Origin: Dasypus novemcinctus
Taxonomy: Eukaryota > Chordata > Mammalia > Cingulata > Dasypodidae
Reading direction: 5' to 3'
NCBI RefSeq assembly: GCF_030445035.2
Contig: NC_080689.1
Span: forward strand, 23,713,278 to 23,777,277
DNA length: 64,000 bases
Shown here piece after piece: positions 23,279 through 34,142 of this stretch. Every line of letters begins with the position of its first letter. Position 1 is the first letter of the stretch. The notes below the pieces were generated by a model that saw nothing but the letters and a program-made list of their open reading frames with translations, was not told where the DNA came from and ran no database searches. A program made the position numbers and the translations under genes.

Positions 23279-23500
23279 TGTAATGGTGATCTTAAACTAA
23301 TTTACCTTTGCTTATGGCTATTTCGAGTCTATCTAGTGCTTACTATAGTAATGGTAATTATAACTTAAACTTACCTTTAATTATGGTTATTTTATAACTA
23401 ACTTCACCTAGCCCCTAGACTTCAACTATTGTGATGGTAATTATAAACTGAGTTTGCCTTTGTTTATGGTTACTCCAAGTCTGGCCCCACCCCTTGTAAC
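23279..23500 (+). repeat. degenerate tandem repeat, three units of about 70-85 bp
   Basis: Each unit has ATGGTRAT, then an AAACT.A.TT.ACCTTT core and a TTTATGGTTA-like word. The ATGGT anchors are at 23,283, 23,351 and 23,434. The units are diverged, so the expansion is old and probably predates or followed soon after the retroviral insertion. Confidence 0.7.
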
Positions 23501-24929
23501 TGCTTATGGTTCTGAAGCAAAGAAAAATTGTATCATAGCATTGGAAACATTTTGGTTATAAGCCATTAATTAAGAAAGCCACAAAGGGAGGAAATCGGGA
23601 ACCCCTAGTCTGGAAATGCCTGCAAAGAAAAGCCTTCAGGGAGATCTTTCTACAGTTGAACTTGTTTTGTAAAAAAAAGGAAAGTTTTAAGTAATTAAGT
23701 TGTATTTCCATGTCAAACTCTTCATGTCTGCCTTTTTGCTCAGTGTATATCTTCATACATCAGGATAATATCAAATTAACAAATAATTCTTTTAAAAAAC
23801 TCTATTTAAATTGTTAAAAATTAAATATACAGTTATATATACAATAAATATTCCTAGAACCCAAATTAGGCTAAGCAGTATGAAAAGGTCATATAGAAAT
23901 CTGAATATAGAAACTATTAGGAAAAGGAAAAAAATTTTTTCTGAACTCTTTTACCTGCCCAGCCCCCAGGGCCTTCTCTTTGCAAGAGCTCTAAGGAAGG
24001 AGCCAGATTTGACAGATTAAACTCAGTCTTCTAGGCTGGGGAATGAAATGGGTTTTTCCTGTAGGTCCCCATTTTAAACCTATTAACAGCCTTAAAAAAG
24101 GGTGATTACTAATCCTATTACCAAATTTCAGTAAGTAAAGGAAAAGTCCTTGAAAGCTATGAAACGATCCTTACTAAATTATAATTAAAGCAAATTAAGT
24201 AATTATAATATATTTCAGAGCCTAGAAGTCAGTATGCTTTTAAGATTATTCACAGTTACAGAATTTTATCAAAGACAAGATGTTTTAGCCCCCCGTAAAG
24301 AAATGAAAAAAACAAAAACAAAAAGAACACTCTTTGTATAAACTGTAACAGTTTCAGTTTATTTAGCTTGGGTGTTATCTCTTTGGTTTGTAAAATACCA
24401 AGTTAATAAATAAATCTTATATGTATTAAGTCTTTAATATGATAAAATTCTAAGTTCATATCTAATGAAATTAAGTTGAAGAAATGTAGATCCGCCCTTT
24501 CCTAAATACATAAAGTAAAAATCTTCGGTTGCTAATTGTAATCTAAAGTAAATTAACCAGTCTATGTAGTTGTGTTTAATTATAAAGTTTGTAAGAGCAT
24601 CTTCCAAATTGAAGTATTTGAATGGCTAGTTCTAAAAGGACATTGTTAATTAAAAATCTAAATTAATATTTATGGCAAAAAGTAACTTCATAGCAATAAA
24701 ACCTAGCTGGAAGTCACTTCTATGTGCATATTCAAGTGGTGGTAATGAAGTTACCTTGATTCCATTGGGAATCTTCAGTTTTCATTTTAAAAATAGAAAA
24801 AGTAGTTTTCCTCTACTGCTAAAATAAAATACCTGTGTAATTTATGCCTTCATGGTAAAAGTGTAAAAGTAAAAAGCAAAGTACTAAAAGTTCATTTAAT
24901 ATATAACACATTTCATTTAAAATGTTAGG
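23501..24929 (+). other. retroviral internal region, no readable frame
   Basis: AT-rich sequence inside the provirus. I could identify no protease or reverse transcriptase motif, so most of pol is either deleted or beyond recognition by eye. Confidence 0.45.
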
Positions 24930-25095
24930 AGATGAACTTACCAGGTGCAATGGATGTGTCATGATGATGGGAGAGAGTGGTGCTGTGGGGGGAGTGGGGG
25001 GCGGGGGCGGTGGGGTTGAATGGGACCTCATATTTTTTTTTAATGTAATTTAAAAATAAATAAATAATTTTAAAAAAATACTAAATCAGGAAAAA
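24930..25095 (+). mobile_element. L1-type 3' end with G-rich tract
   Basis: TACCAGGTGCAATGGATGTG and TCATGATGATGGGAGAG precede a G-rich tract (GTGGGGGGCGGGGGCGG), then TGGGACCTCATATTTTTTTT and an A-rich end. The order matches the 3' ends at 38,655 and 51,300. It is an insertion into the provirus; its own A-tail became the target of the next SINE. Confidence 0.7.
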
Positions 25096-25109
25096 AAAAA
25101 ATGTTAGAA

Positions 25110-25500
25110 GGGAAGCAGATTGGCCCAATGTATAGGGTGTCCGCCTACCACATGGGAGGTCCATGGTTCAAACCCAGGGCCTCCTTGACCCATGTGGAGC
25201 TGGCCCATGTGCAAAGTTGATGCGCACAAGGAGTGCCGGCATAGGGGAGCCCCACACGCAAGGAATGTGCCCCATAAGGAGAGCTGCCCAGCGCGAAAGA
25301 AAGTGCAGTGTGCCCAAGAGTGGCCCTCACACACAGAGAGCTGACACAACAAGATGATGCAACAAAAAGAAACACAAATTCCCGGTGCCACTGATAAGGA
25401 TAGAAGCAGTCACAGAAGAACACACAGCGAATGGACACAGAGAGCAGACAACTGGGAGGGGAGAAGGGGAGAGAGATAAATAAAAAAATAAATCTTTAAA
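25110..25500 (+). mobile_element. DAS-type tRNA-derived SINE inside the provirus
   Basis: It starts GGAAGCAGATTGGCCCAATG and carries box B-like GGTTCAAACCC, the GGAGTGC body and an AATAAATCTTT tail. A target-site duplication AAAAATGTTAGAA flanks it (25,097-25,109 and 25,501-25,513). It lacks part of the body present in other copies (the 'caggggtgtccccc' segment is missing). Confidence 0.93.
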
Positions 25501-25513
25501 AAAAATGTTAGAA

Positions 25514-26001
25514 AAGATATATGAAAATCAAGAGATAGACTTTAGCACTATCAAACACTCTTGTGCATTCAAACAAGGCATCCAATATACTGAAGGGTAC
25601 TTCTCTATATGAGTTATTAGCTAGGTTGGTCACTGACCCCTAAAACAATAAAAGTATCTACTACATCTCTGGTTGTGTTCCTGAAGCGGATGGAAACTAC
25701 TTTGCAGTTTCAAACTCCTGCAGCAGCCAACAATGGCTCACGATAGCCAAATGTACAATGGATATTATCTCCAGACTGGCACTGTTTCATAGTGCCAAAG
25801 AGCACTATGCACCAGGCTGGCAAAATACTGGAATCTACTTTCCTAGTTTCTCTCTAGGGTCAACAATGCTGCAGCTCCTGTGAAGAACATACGAAGTGGA
25901 GCAATGAATACCAGAGTACTGTAAGTAGAACTTAAACACAATTGGCACTATAGCTTGCTCCCATGGAGAGCTAACCTGTATGGTATTGCAAACCTGAAAC
26001 T
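25514..26001 (+). other. retroviral internal region, not assigned
   Basis: Sequence between two SINEs in the provirus. I recognise no pol motif with confidence; multiple stops occur in every frame. Confidence 0.4.
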
Positions 26002-26017
26002 TAAAGCTATTAATTGA

Positions 26018-26444
26018 GGGAATTTGGCTCAGTGGAGAGAGTATCTGCCTACCACATTGGAGGTCCAGGGTTCAAACTCAGGGCCTCGTGACCTGTATGG
26101 TGAGCTGGCCCACATGCAGTACTGATGTGCACAAGAAGTACCATGCCATACAGGGGTGTCCCCTGTGTAGGGGTGCCCCATGCACAAGGAGTGTGCCCCG
26201 TAAGGAGAGCTGTCTTTGCAAAAAAAGTGCAGCCTGCCCAGGAGTGGCACTGCACACACACAGAACTGATGCAGCAAGATGATGCAACCAAAGAGACACA
26301 GATTCCCAGTGCCACTGACAAGAATACAAGCAGAAAAAGAAAAACACACAGCAAATGGACACAGAAAACAGACAACTGAGGAGGGGGGTGGGAGGAAGGG
26401 GAGAGAAATAAATAAAAAATAAATCTTAAAAAAATAAAATAAAA
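26018..26444 (+). mobile_element. DAS-type tRNA-derived SINE inside the provirus
   Basis: Starts GGGAATTTGGCTCAGTGG, has box B-like GGTTCAAACTC, the GGAGTGTGCCC body, and a tail with AATAAATAAAAAATAAATC and A-runs. A perfect 16-bp target-site duplication TAAAGCTATTAATTGA lies at 26,002-26,017 and 26,445-26,460. A 148-codon minus-strand open frame here is an artefact of the SINE. Confidence 0.93.
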
Positions 26445-26759
26445 TAAAGCTATTAATTGAAGCTCAAGGAGAAATTTATGCATTGAGTAGTACATTAATT
26501 AGTATTAATTACTGTACCTATATCTTATTCTAAATATATGTCTGATGATTATGGTAACACTTCTAGTAAATCATGTGCAGAAGGACAATGATCATTTTAA
26601 AAGTCCTGGTCAACTTCATTTTCTAAGTTATAAACATGTCTGTGAAATAAAAAATTTTAAATGGCCACCTTGCCTGAAAATGGTGGGGCTAACAACCCTT
26701 TTAATTAAAAAAAAAAACAAAACACCACATTAACTTGGGAGCAACTGCTCACAATTTTT

Positions 26760-27470
26760 ACCCCACACCAGGTGAAAGATGTGCTTAAACCCAAGGCCAC
26801 CAGAAGCTTACAGGTAGCCAGTTAATTAATACCAGACTCAATTACTAAAAAGCCCCGAGGTGCAGATAAGGGTGGTCAAACTCTCAACCCTGCCACCCTA
26901 CTACCAGCAGAGGGTCCAAAGTCAGAGCTTGAAGAAGCCCTTCTCCACTCCTGTCTTGAGACTCCTTACCAAACTACTCAAGCAGTCCGGATCTAAAGGA
27001 TGAGCCTCTTGTGAACCCAAACATTAAATAGTTCATAGATGAAAGCAGTTTTATTAAGAGAGCAATTAAAAAGTCAGGCTATGCAATGGTTTCTCAATTT
27101 AAAACCATAGAGGCCAGAGCTCTTCACCCTGAAACTTCAGCCCTGAAAGAAGAGCTAATTGCCTTACCCAAAGTGTAAAGCCAGAAGCTGGGAAACAGGC
27201 TAATATTTACAGACTCTAAAATATGCTTTCCTTGTCCTTCACACTCACTCTGCTGTGTAACAAGAACAAAGCTTGCTTACTAACAGTGGGTCAACTATTA
27301 AACACAGGCAAAAGTCCCAAATTTTCTTAGAAGCCATACTATTACCTCAAGAAATAGCAATTACGCATCATCCAGGGCATCAGAAAACAAATACTGCTAT
27401 AGCAAAAAGAAATGCTCAAGCTAACACAGCTATTAAGGCGGCAGCACAAACCTAGGTTTCCCTCCTACCC
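26760..27470 (+). pseudogene. endogenous retroviral pol relic: RT C-terminus and RNase H
   Basis: Conceptual reading in changing frames shows short RNase H hallmarks in order: an FIDESSF-like motif near 27,030 (first catalytic aspartate region), an ALKEELIAL-like helix near 27,140, an IFTDSK motif near 27,205 and a HHPGHQK motif near 27,370. The order and spacing match the retroviral RNase H fold, which removes RNA during reverse transcription. At least three frame changes and several stops intervene, so no protein can be made. The longest surviving frame is only about 60 codons (27,273-27,455). Confidence 0.8.
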
Positions 27471-27790
27471 TTTATTCCAGCACCTGTACCAGGACTTGAA
27501 GTTCCACAGTACACTCAGGGTGAACAAACCAGGGCAGCTAGCCTGGGGTTCACCCTGGAAACTGATGGGTGGCTTGTTAAAAATACCCAAGTCTACCTGC
27601 CAGGAGAAGTGCATTGGAAAGTCCTTCATGAACTCCACCAAGGCATTCTTCTGAGGAGGGATGCCCTAACCTGCTTGGCCAAATGGGTTTTCAAAAGACA
27701 AAGCCTAGTAAAAACAGTCAAAGAAATTACCAGGAGTTGCTCAATTAGACTCAAAATATAAAAACTTCTCTATAGTTCTGATCACTCCCA
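27471..27790 (+). pseudogene. endogenous retroviral integrase N-terminal relic
   Basis: Downstream of RNase H a frame reads GWLVKNTQVYLPGE followed by VLHELHQG and later TCLAKWVF and RSC. The paired histidines and the later cysteine fit the HHCC zinc-binding domain at the start of retroviral integrase. The catalytic core is not recognisable downstream, and stops interrupt the frame, so it is a broken fragment. Confidence 0.7.
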
Positions 27791-28191
27791 CAGCTATTAA
27801 AGCTAATGGAATGTCCAGCTTGGTGCACTAATCCTGAATGAAGCCAGCTGCCCAAGAGTGCCAGTTCACCAGAAGCACCTGACAGAACACACAAGTGCCA
27901 GTCATTGGACAGCCTGAAATACCTCTTCAAAAGACAAAGCTAAGTAATGTCCATGTCAAAATCAACTTTTTCCTCTAACTCTAACCTAAATGTCTATTGC
28001 TAGAAAAAAAGGCAAACCAGATTTCCCTTTTAAAACCTTGCCTCTTTTTATCTCCTTTAGCTTAACTGAAAAGAGAAATGCCTCTTCTCATTCCTCTCCT
28101 CTACCATAGGAACTGGGATTGACAATTTATACCTAACCCCATTGTCTATTGTAATTTCTTCCTGAAGTTAACTGACAGCATAAAATAACTT

Positions 28192-28194
<3 letters not shown>
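27791..28194 (+). other. retroviral integrase/env region, decayed
   Basis: This lies between the integrase relic and the env transmembrane relic. Only short stretches of frame remain and I identify no domain. The distance is far too short for a full integrase plus env surface unit, so large deletions have occurred. Confidence 0.45.
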
Positions 28195-28249
<55 letters not shown>

Positions 28250-28250
28250 T
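28195..28250. repeat. (AT)n microsatellite with (AC)n end
   Basis: About 23 uninterrupted AT dinucleotides are followed by ACACACAC. It lies inside the provirus and postdates or accompanied the loss of env sequence. Confidence 0.95.
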
Positions 28251-28299
28251 ATTGTTTCCCACCAACTTTAAGAAATCGCAGGGTTTGCAGGCACCTGAA

Positions 28300-28560
28300 C
28301 TTTTCTACTTCTGTGGTCCAGTGTCCTCTTAGTGGGACCATATATTCTCAAATATCTAATTGAGTTTATTTCTTCCAGAATCAACATTTTATTAGCGATA
28401 TGGAAACTTCATCCAGCTTTGCCCAGGATGCCAGATCCTTCTTCCTCTAACCAAAATAAGATAGAGAGTTTCACCACTCGTCAGATAGGGTTAACTGCCC
28501 CTGATCAGCAGGAAGGAGCTACAGAAAAAAAGATCATCTCCCTTCAGCACCCCCTTTAAG
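28300..28560 (+). pseudogene. endogenous retroviral env transmembrane C-terminal relic
   Basis: A frame starting before 28,332 reads VGPYILKYLIEFISSRIN, which has the form of the end of a gammaretroviral membrane anchor followed by the cytoplasmic tail start. A further 50 codons continue to a stop at 28,557. The signal peptide, surface unit, fusion peptide and most of the anchor are missing. It is a broken fragment. Confidence 0.65.
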
Positions 28561-28944
28561 ATTAAAGGTGTCAACTCTTTAAAGAAAGAAAAATAATAAA
28601 ACAGGCTAGTAAGATAGGAAATCGGTAGACAGATCTGGAACCTAGAAAAAATCTCCCCAAGATTCCACACTCAGAAGACTTGCTCCCAAAAGCCAGGAAA
28701 AGCCCGAGATGTTCCCAGAGACTTTATCATTAAGCCCTTCTGAAAAACTTAATAGGAAAAGTGATCAGTCAAGACGGTGAACAGCTGAAACTCCTATGCT
28801 TTCATCATACTTCCCTGCTTCCTCCCCTTAATAATAACTAAAGTACATGCTTTAATAAATAACGCAGTAAGAATGCAGACAATGGCCCACTTCATAACTC
28901 CAAAAATAGTGATGCCAAAGCTTAACAAACTTAAGCAAGGCATC
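28561..28944 (+). other. retroviral 3' untranslated region
   Basis: This region between the env relic and the polypurine tract has no readable frame with a known motif. It is the expected position of the proviral 3' untranslated region. Confidence 0.5.
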
Positions 28945-28956
28945 AAAGGGGGGAAA
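28945..28956 (+). other. polypurine tract
   Basis: AAAGGGGGGAAA lies immediately before the 3' LTR. In retroviruses this purine run resists RNase H and primes plus-strand DNA synthesis. Its position supports the 3' LTR start at about 28,957. Confidence 0.85.
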
Positions 28957-29417
28957 TAATATAGCCTGTGCATAAATTCAAACTTATCTAATTCTGTATC
29001 CAAGTGTGCCTAGTTTCTAGAAAGCCAATTAAATGATATAGGCCCTATAGGCTTTAAATATTCAGAAAAGATGTAGACTGAATGTGTATTCGAAGTTACA
29101 TCCAGACGGAATGTGGGCAATATGTTAATTCAAGCTTACTTGGAACGTGGGTGATATGCTAAATTCAAGCTTAGCTGGTATTCAAACAAATGGCTAAACC
29201 CTAAACTAACAAAGAAAGTCTTTTTTGACCCCTAAACCTCTCCTGGCCCCACCACATGTGTCTCTTGTATAAAAATAACCTAAAACCCCTACTTGGGGCT
29301 CAGCTTTTTGGACAGGAGTCCACTGGGCCTGGCCAGTTGTAATGAATCTTCCTTCTCAAACATTCCTGAGTCCTAGCCTTCAATACACGATCACTGAATC
29401 CTCTCTGCTTCCACTAA
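28957..29417 (+). repeat. 3' LTR of the endogenous retrovirus
   Basis: It aligns end to end with the 5' LTR. TATAAAA is retained near 29,270, but the polyadenylation word is mutated to AATGAA near 29,341. About 45 differences from the 5' LTR were counted by eye over 460 bp. Confidence 0.9.
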
Positions 29418-29422
29418 ACAAG

Positions 29423-29627
29423 TACAAAAGTTGTGAGAATGCACACAATGAAAATAGTATTACTGATTAAAGATCTCTATGCATTTAATCAAAAGCTATT
29501 TATGGAGCATCTACTATATGCCAATACTTTTCTAGGTGTTAGAAATTGACATGAAACTGAATTTGATCTGTTTTCAATAAGCTCAGTCAAATGTAGACAA
29601 TTTTTAAATCATGACTGTAGTAATATA
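29423..29627. repeat. ancient repeat-like segment
   Basis: AAGCTATTTATGGAGCATCTACTATATGCC and TTTTCTAGGTGTTAG (read in parts) match a very old mammalian repeat motif, also seen near 62,750. The family is not assigned. Confidence 0.35.
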
Positions 29628-29818
29628 TCAGTGATCCTCAAAATGAGGATCTGGATCACCTGCAGCAGCATCACCTGGGGGCTTGTTAAAACTATAAATT
29701 CATGGACTTCATAACAGATTGACTCAATCAGCATTTCTGGGAATAGTGTCAACCAATCAGAGGTTTAACAAGTCCTCCAGGTGATCCTAATGGATGCTAA
29801 ATTTGAGAACCACTGTAT
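29628..29818. mobile_element. MER5A-like hAT DNA transposon
   Basis: Left end CAGTGATCCTCAAAATGAGG and right end TTTGAGAACCACTG form inverted ends. Internal GCATCACCTGGGGGCTTGTT, CAGCATTTCTGGG and TCCTCCAGGTGATCCTAATG are typical of MER5A. No clean 8-bp duplication can be read. Confidence 0.85.
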
Positions 29819-30676
29819 TAATGCAAGCACCATGACACAGTCACCATATTATGTACAGCTAATGAAGTGTTCTTAACTCACTCAGAGCTATTTCAGACAG
29901 ACTCATTTCCAGAAGCAATTACTGATATTTGAAAAGTGATGCAAGTGGGAGGGGAAGGCAGTCCCAGGCCACGGCAAGGCCTTTGGTAAAGACCCATAGA
30001 AAATCATTTTGCATATCAGTGGTAAATGTTTGTTGTATTCTGTTTGAATGGGTTTTAAAGATTATATCCATGAATAGGTAAGACCTACCAAAGGCATATA
30101 GTGGTTGCTAAAGGCCCAAGTGATGATCCTATAGGACTGAAAGGCAAAGTCTAGGTAAGTGGCTTCAATGAAAGTTCTATATACTTGAAAGTTTATCCAA
30201 GGCTGAGAAAACTTCAAGCTGTCATGAACTTGACATACCCCTGACATGCCGGCATTATGCCTCTGCTATTCTTGTCTTTTGGCTTCTGTCCTTGGAAAAA
30301 CAATTGATGGTAAAGATATTCAGAATATATTTTTTATGTAATACTAAATGGCCAAGTGTAATACTAAATATTCAGCCAAAGCCAAGGCCAATATCAAATA
30401 TCCCATCATAGCTTCTGTGATATAAGAATAAATCTTGAATTTCAACCAAAAAAATTATTATTACAATTTTATTACTAACAGTTTAGGAGTCAAATTTTTA
30501 AAACGTGAGGTAGTGCAGGAACAACAATTTCTTAACCTTGCCAGCTGTTTAAATTCTCCTGTGGTCACTGTACTGCAAATTTTTGATACTAAATAGACAC
30601 TTAAATTCAACTGAGGTAAGTGGAAGAACAAGATTTCCCTTGGATATCTTATTTTCTACACTTTCTTCTTTTCTTC
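29819..30676. other. unique sequence, no gene seen
   Basis: No supported gene or repeat. The minus-strand open frame at 30,062-30,247 has no recognisable domain. Confidence 0.45.
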
Positions 30677-30693
30677 ATACTCTATATATTCTT

Positions 30694-31069
30694 TTTTTTT
30701 TTTTTTTAAAGATTTATTTATTTATTTAATTTCCCCCCCTCCCCTGGTTGTCTGTTCTTGGTGTCTATTTGCTGCGTCTTGTTTCTTTGTCCGCTTCTGT
30801 TGTCGTCAGCGGCACGGGAAGTGTGGGCGGCGCCATTCCTGGGCAGGCTGCTCTTTCTTTCCACGCTGGGCGGCTTCCCTCACGGGCGCACTCCTTGCGC
30901 GTGGGGCTCCCCCATGCGGGGGACACCCTTGCATGGCACGGCACTCCTTGTGCGCATGAGCGCTGCGCATGGCCAGCTCCACACGGGTCAAGGAGGCTCG
31001 GGGTTTGAACCGCGGACCTCCCATATGGTAGACGGACGCCCTAACCACTGGGCCAAAGTCCGTTTCCCT
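30694..31069 (-). mobile_element. DAS-type tRNA-derived SINE, young copy
   Basis: On the minus strand the head GGAAACGGACTTTGGCCCAG and box B-like GGTTCAAACCCC are nearly intact, and the CpG-rich body is well preserved. A perfect 17-bp target-site duplication ATACTCTATATATTCTT lies at 30,677-30,693 and 31,070-31,086. It is very close in sequence to the copy at 46,874-47,246 (about fifteen differences by eye). The 116-codon plus-strand frame through it is not a gene. Confidence 0.95.
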
Positions 31070-31274
31070 ATACTCTATATATTCTTTATTTCTCTAAATC
31101 AAAGTTGATTTTTTATAAATATTGTACATTTTAAAGACTTTTTCCTTATTAAATATTGGAATAGTAAAGTTGATAGTTTGCTTTAATTTAACCTCAGAAG
31201 ATGTGAAGAATAATCAAATAGAATTTTTTCTTGAAAGACTTGGGACTAATGTATGTGGCTAGAAACCTACAAAA

Positions 31275-31376
31275 GAACAGAAATTTGTTTTGTTCACTGA
31301 GGCTTCCCATGTACCTAGAAAAGTACCAAGCACATAGCAGATGTTCAATGAATACTCATGGAATAAATGGGTAACT
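31275..31376 (+). repeat. L2 3' end fragment
   Basis: TTTGTTCACTGAGGCTTCCC, then ACCTAGAAAAGTACCAAGCA and CATAGCAGATGTTCAATGAA are the closing words of L2. Only the 3' end is present. Confidence 0.65.
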
Positions 31377-31589
31377 AAATGGTTTTAAATAACTATAAGC
31401 TAAAAATAGTGCTTAAAGCTTATTTTGTTTTGTTTAATATTATGAATGCTAGTATACTAAATGATTCCACAATTATTCAAATTATGGTATATAGCCATGA
31501 AAATTCTGAAAAAGAGCATGAAAATAGGCCGGTCCTACCAGAAAGTAACACATACTCTAAATCCTCAATAATTAAAGCAGTAGGATTAT

Positions 31590-32445
31590 AGCAGAAACTT
31601 ATGTGGACAGACTAACAAAATAGAATAGAAAGTCTAAATATAGATTCAAATACATGTGGGTATGATAAAGGTAGAATCTCAAATCAGTGGGAATTAAGAT
31701 GAGCTTTTTAATAAATGGAGTTGGCACATCAGTGTAGCCATCACACCAGGGAATACTCCAAAGTATCAAAGACGTCCTGGAAGAAAAGATATCAAACCCC
31801 TTTATGATCTTAGAATAAGGAAAACATTTCTAACTAGTGCTTAATTTTTTAATGATATAAAATATTCAAATGCAAAGCTGCATAAAAAATTTTTAAATGC
31901 AAGTTTAAAAAAAAACCCAAGCTGAAAGACAAAAGACACATGAAAAATATTTACAACTCATATCACAGATAAAGTTTTACTTCCCAGATATATAAAAAGC
32001 TCCTAAAAACTAGAAGAAAAACATCAAAAATCCAATAGTAAAATGGGAGAAGATATAATCAGAAGTTTTTCAGGAAAAAAACTCACAATGGTCCTTCAAT
32101 ATGCACAAATGTGCTCAATCTCAATCATAATAGATATAATTTTTTCATCTATCATGTTGGGAAAAGTCCAAAAATTTGACAATATTCTGTTAGTGAGGCT
32201 TTAGGCAAACAGGCACTCTCATATTTTGTTAGTGGGAGTGCAAAATAGTACAATTTCTATGGAGCAAAATTTGATAGTACATATAGAATTCACAAAAAAA
32301 TTTGACCAAGCAATCTCACTTCTAGAAATTTATCCTATAGGTATACTTGAACATGTGAGAATGTATAAGCTTATAGCATTATCTAATTACAGAAATTAGG
32401 GGGAAAATCCAAGTGTCCATCAAAAGAAATACATGCACCCCCCCA
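31590..32445 (+). mobile_element. old L1 ORF2 C-terminal fragment
   Basis: Conserved L1 order is readable: ACAGACTAACAAAATAGAAT, GCTTTTTAATAAATGGAGTT, AAAGCTCCTAAAAACTAGAA, CAATAGTAAAATGGG, then the 'glutamine-rich' end with CTTCTAGAAATTTATCC and CCAAGTGTCCATCAAAAG. It is A-rich on the plus strand and full of stops, consistent with an ancient L1M-type copy. Confidence 0.75.
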
Positions 32446-33249
32446 AAAAAAAAAGCTAATAAAGTATAAATACAATGAGCAAAGAGAAGTGAAGTTTCAA
32501 TGATGAATGTTTAAATTAATGAATAAATAAATAAATGGTTAGATGGATGGCTGAAAAGAAGAATGGAAGAAAAAATGGTCAGACAAATAAATGTATGATG
32601 GATGGATGGGTAGAGGAATATTGAATGACTAGATACTTGTTAAATGATGCTCAGTATGTGAGCGTTGCAAATAAGAAAATTAGGTTATCTGTTTTTACGG
32701 AATCATCAAGGCAGCAGCATAAAAGTAATTCAACTTTGATTTTTAAAAAGGTCATTCTGGAAAACAACTGGAAATCATGTTTGTTTCTTTTCTAATTAAT
32801 TCAAGAGGAAAAAATGAAAGCATTAACAAAATCTTCTATTTTCATAAACTAAAACTCATGACTGAATGAAACAAGTGTCTGTGTGAGACTGACTGGGAAC
32901 AAGTTCATGAAGTTTCTAAAATTAAATTGAAAATTGTGCTAAACTCCCACCTTCTAGTATAATCATTGCTTCAGAGATGCTAGGTAACTTGGAAGACTTA
33001 GACAAGAAAAACAATGTCTCACCTTACCATAGTAAACTCTTCTTAAAGAAATGGGGAGATTTCCATAGACTTCAGGAATGTTTCAAATCATCCTAAACTA
33101 TTCTAGGAAAAATAAATAAATAAATAACCCTTTGACACTACCTGGTAGTCCCCACAAGCATATCTCAGGTTCCTTCTCCTTGAAGTAAAATCTCACCCAA
33201 GGCCTAGTGTGTTCTGAGTGGGCATTACATTTACTAAGGCTGCATGACT
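32446..33249. other. mostly unique sequence with simple repeats
   Basis: Contains (AATA)n near 32,520-32,535 and (GATG)n near 32,595-32,612. No gene is supported; the minus-strand open frame at 33,098-33,280 lacks a domain. Confidence 0.5.
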
Positions 33250-33930
33250 GTTTTAATTTGCTAAATCCTGCTGGGATCAATATACCAGAAATGGGTTGGC
33301 TTTTATAATTGGAATTTATTAGGTTAAAAGCTTACAGTTCTAAGGCCGTGAAAATGTCCAAATCGAGGCATCGTCAGAGACTCTGTCTCACCTAAGGTCA
33401 CCACCTGCTACTGATTTTGGACTCCTGCCACATGGCAAGACACAATGGTGTTTCTGCTGGTCTGGGTGCCTGCCTTCTCCTCCAGGCTTACTTTCTCCTC
33501 CAGCTCAGTAGTGGATTATCAGGCACATGGCAGGGTTTGCTGGTCTCTTTCCTCTCCTCTGGGCCTCATTGCTTCAGTTTTTTGCTTTCCATGGGCCTTC
33601 TCACTCAGCCTCTTGGGAACCTGTTACTGTGCCTCTGTGCTCCACTGAGAGCCTCCAGTCACTGGGACCTCTCTCTCAGCCACTCAGGGTTTCTCTCTGT
33701 CTCTCCAGCCTTTTCCCTGTGTGCCTCTGCATGTTTGTCCCAGTTATAAAGGACTCCAGCAGAAGGACCAAGACCTACACTGGGCCATGCCTCACTGAAG
33801 CAGCCCAATCAAGTCCCCCCAACTGAATCCAATCAAAGGGCCCCACACCCATAGGAAAGGATTAGCTCCAAGAACATTTTCTCTTGTATCCACACAAAAA
33901 GCTTCAATCCCCTTTATTGAACACCATATT
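33250..33930 (-). mobile_element. MaLR-like LTR, diverged copy
   Basis: The plus-strand order GTTTTAATTTGCTAAATCC, CCAGAAATGGGTTGGCTTTTA, AAGCTTACAGTTCTAAGGCC, a long pyrimidine-rich TCTCTC body and ACTGAATCCAATCAAAGGGC is shared with the copies at 59,506 and 61,046, which are antisense LTRs. The far end is not clear. Three overlapping plus-strand open frames (33,417-33,826) lie in the pyrimidine-rich body and have no domain support. Confidence 0.6.
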
Positions 33931-34004
33931 TCCAGAGACTTGTGAAAAGTATCTTTCGTGCATTCACTAGGAAATTTGTATGGAACTATTCCTGTTTGGC
34001 AGAG

Positions 34005-34142
34005 TAGGTAGAGATGAAAAGAGTATGTGTTTAGAAGTTAGAGTGACCTGAGTTTAGATCTTGACTCTGCTATTTCTAGCTGATTTTCCTTAGGAAACTT
34101 ACCATCTCTGAATCTCTGGGTCTTCATCTTTAAATGAAATTT
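34005..34142 (+). repeat. MIR-type ancient SINE
   Basis: GAGTTTAGATCTTGACTCTG, CTATTTCTAGCTGATTTTCC and GGAAACTTACCATCTCTGAA, then TCTTCATCTTTAAATGAAAT follow the MIR order of 'ggttcgaatcctggctctgccacttactagc' to 'tcagtttcctcatctgtaaaatg' (given here as known family words). Confidence 0.75.

Larger units (their letters stand above)
20831..29422 (+). mobile_element. decayed class I endogenous retrovirus with both LTRs
   Basis: Two direct LTRs of about 460 bp bound some 7.7 kb of internal sequence. A candidate 5-bp duplication ACAAG flanks the whole element at 20,831-20,835 and 29,418-29,422. The order is 5' LTR, tRNA-Pro-type primer binding site, leader, highly decayed gag/pol region, RNase H and integrase relics, env transmembrane relic, polypurine tract and 3' LTR, which is the plan of a gammaretrovirus-like provirus. 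By eye the LTRs differ at about 10% of positions, so the insertion is old. Stops and frameshifts are everywhere; two SINEs, an L1 3' end and an (AT)n tract interrupt it. Confidence 0.9.

Noticed and set aside
30748..31108. Overlapping open frames of 86-119 codons at 30.8 and 46.9 kb giving nearly the same protein twice
   Set aside because: Both lie wholly inside DAS-type SINEs with target-site duplications; the similarity is that of the SINE, not of a gene family.
33417..33826. Three overlapping frames of 67-110 codons rich in Ser, Leu and Phe
   Set aside because: They fall in the pyrimidine-rich body of an antisense MaLR-like LTR and overlap in different frames.
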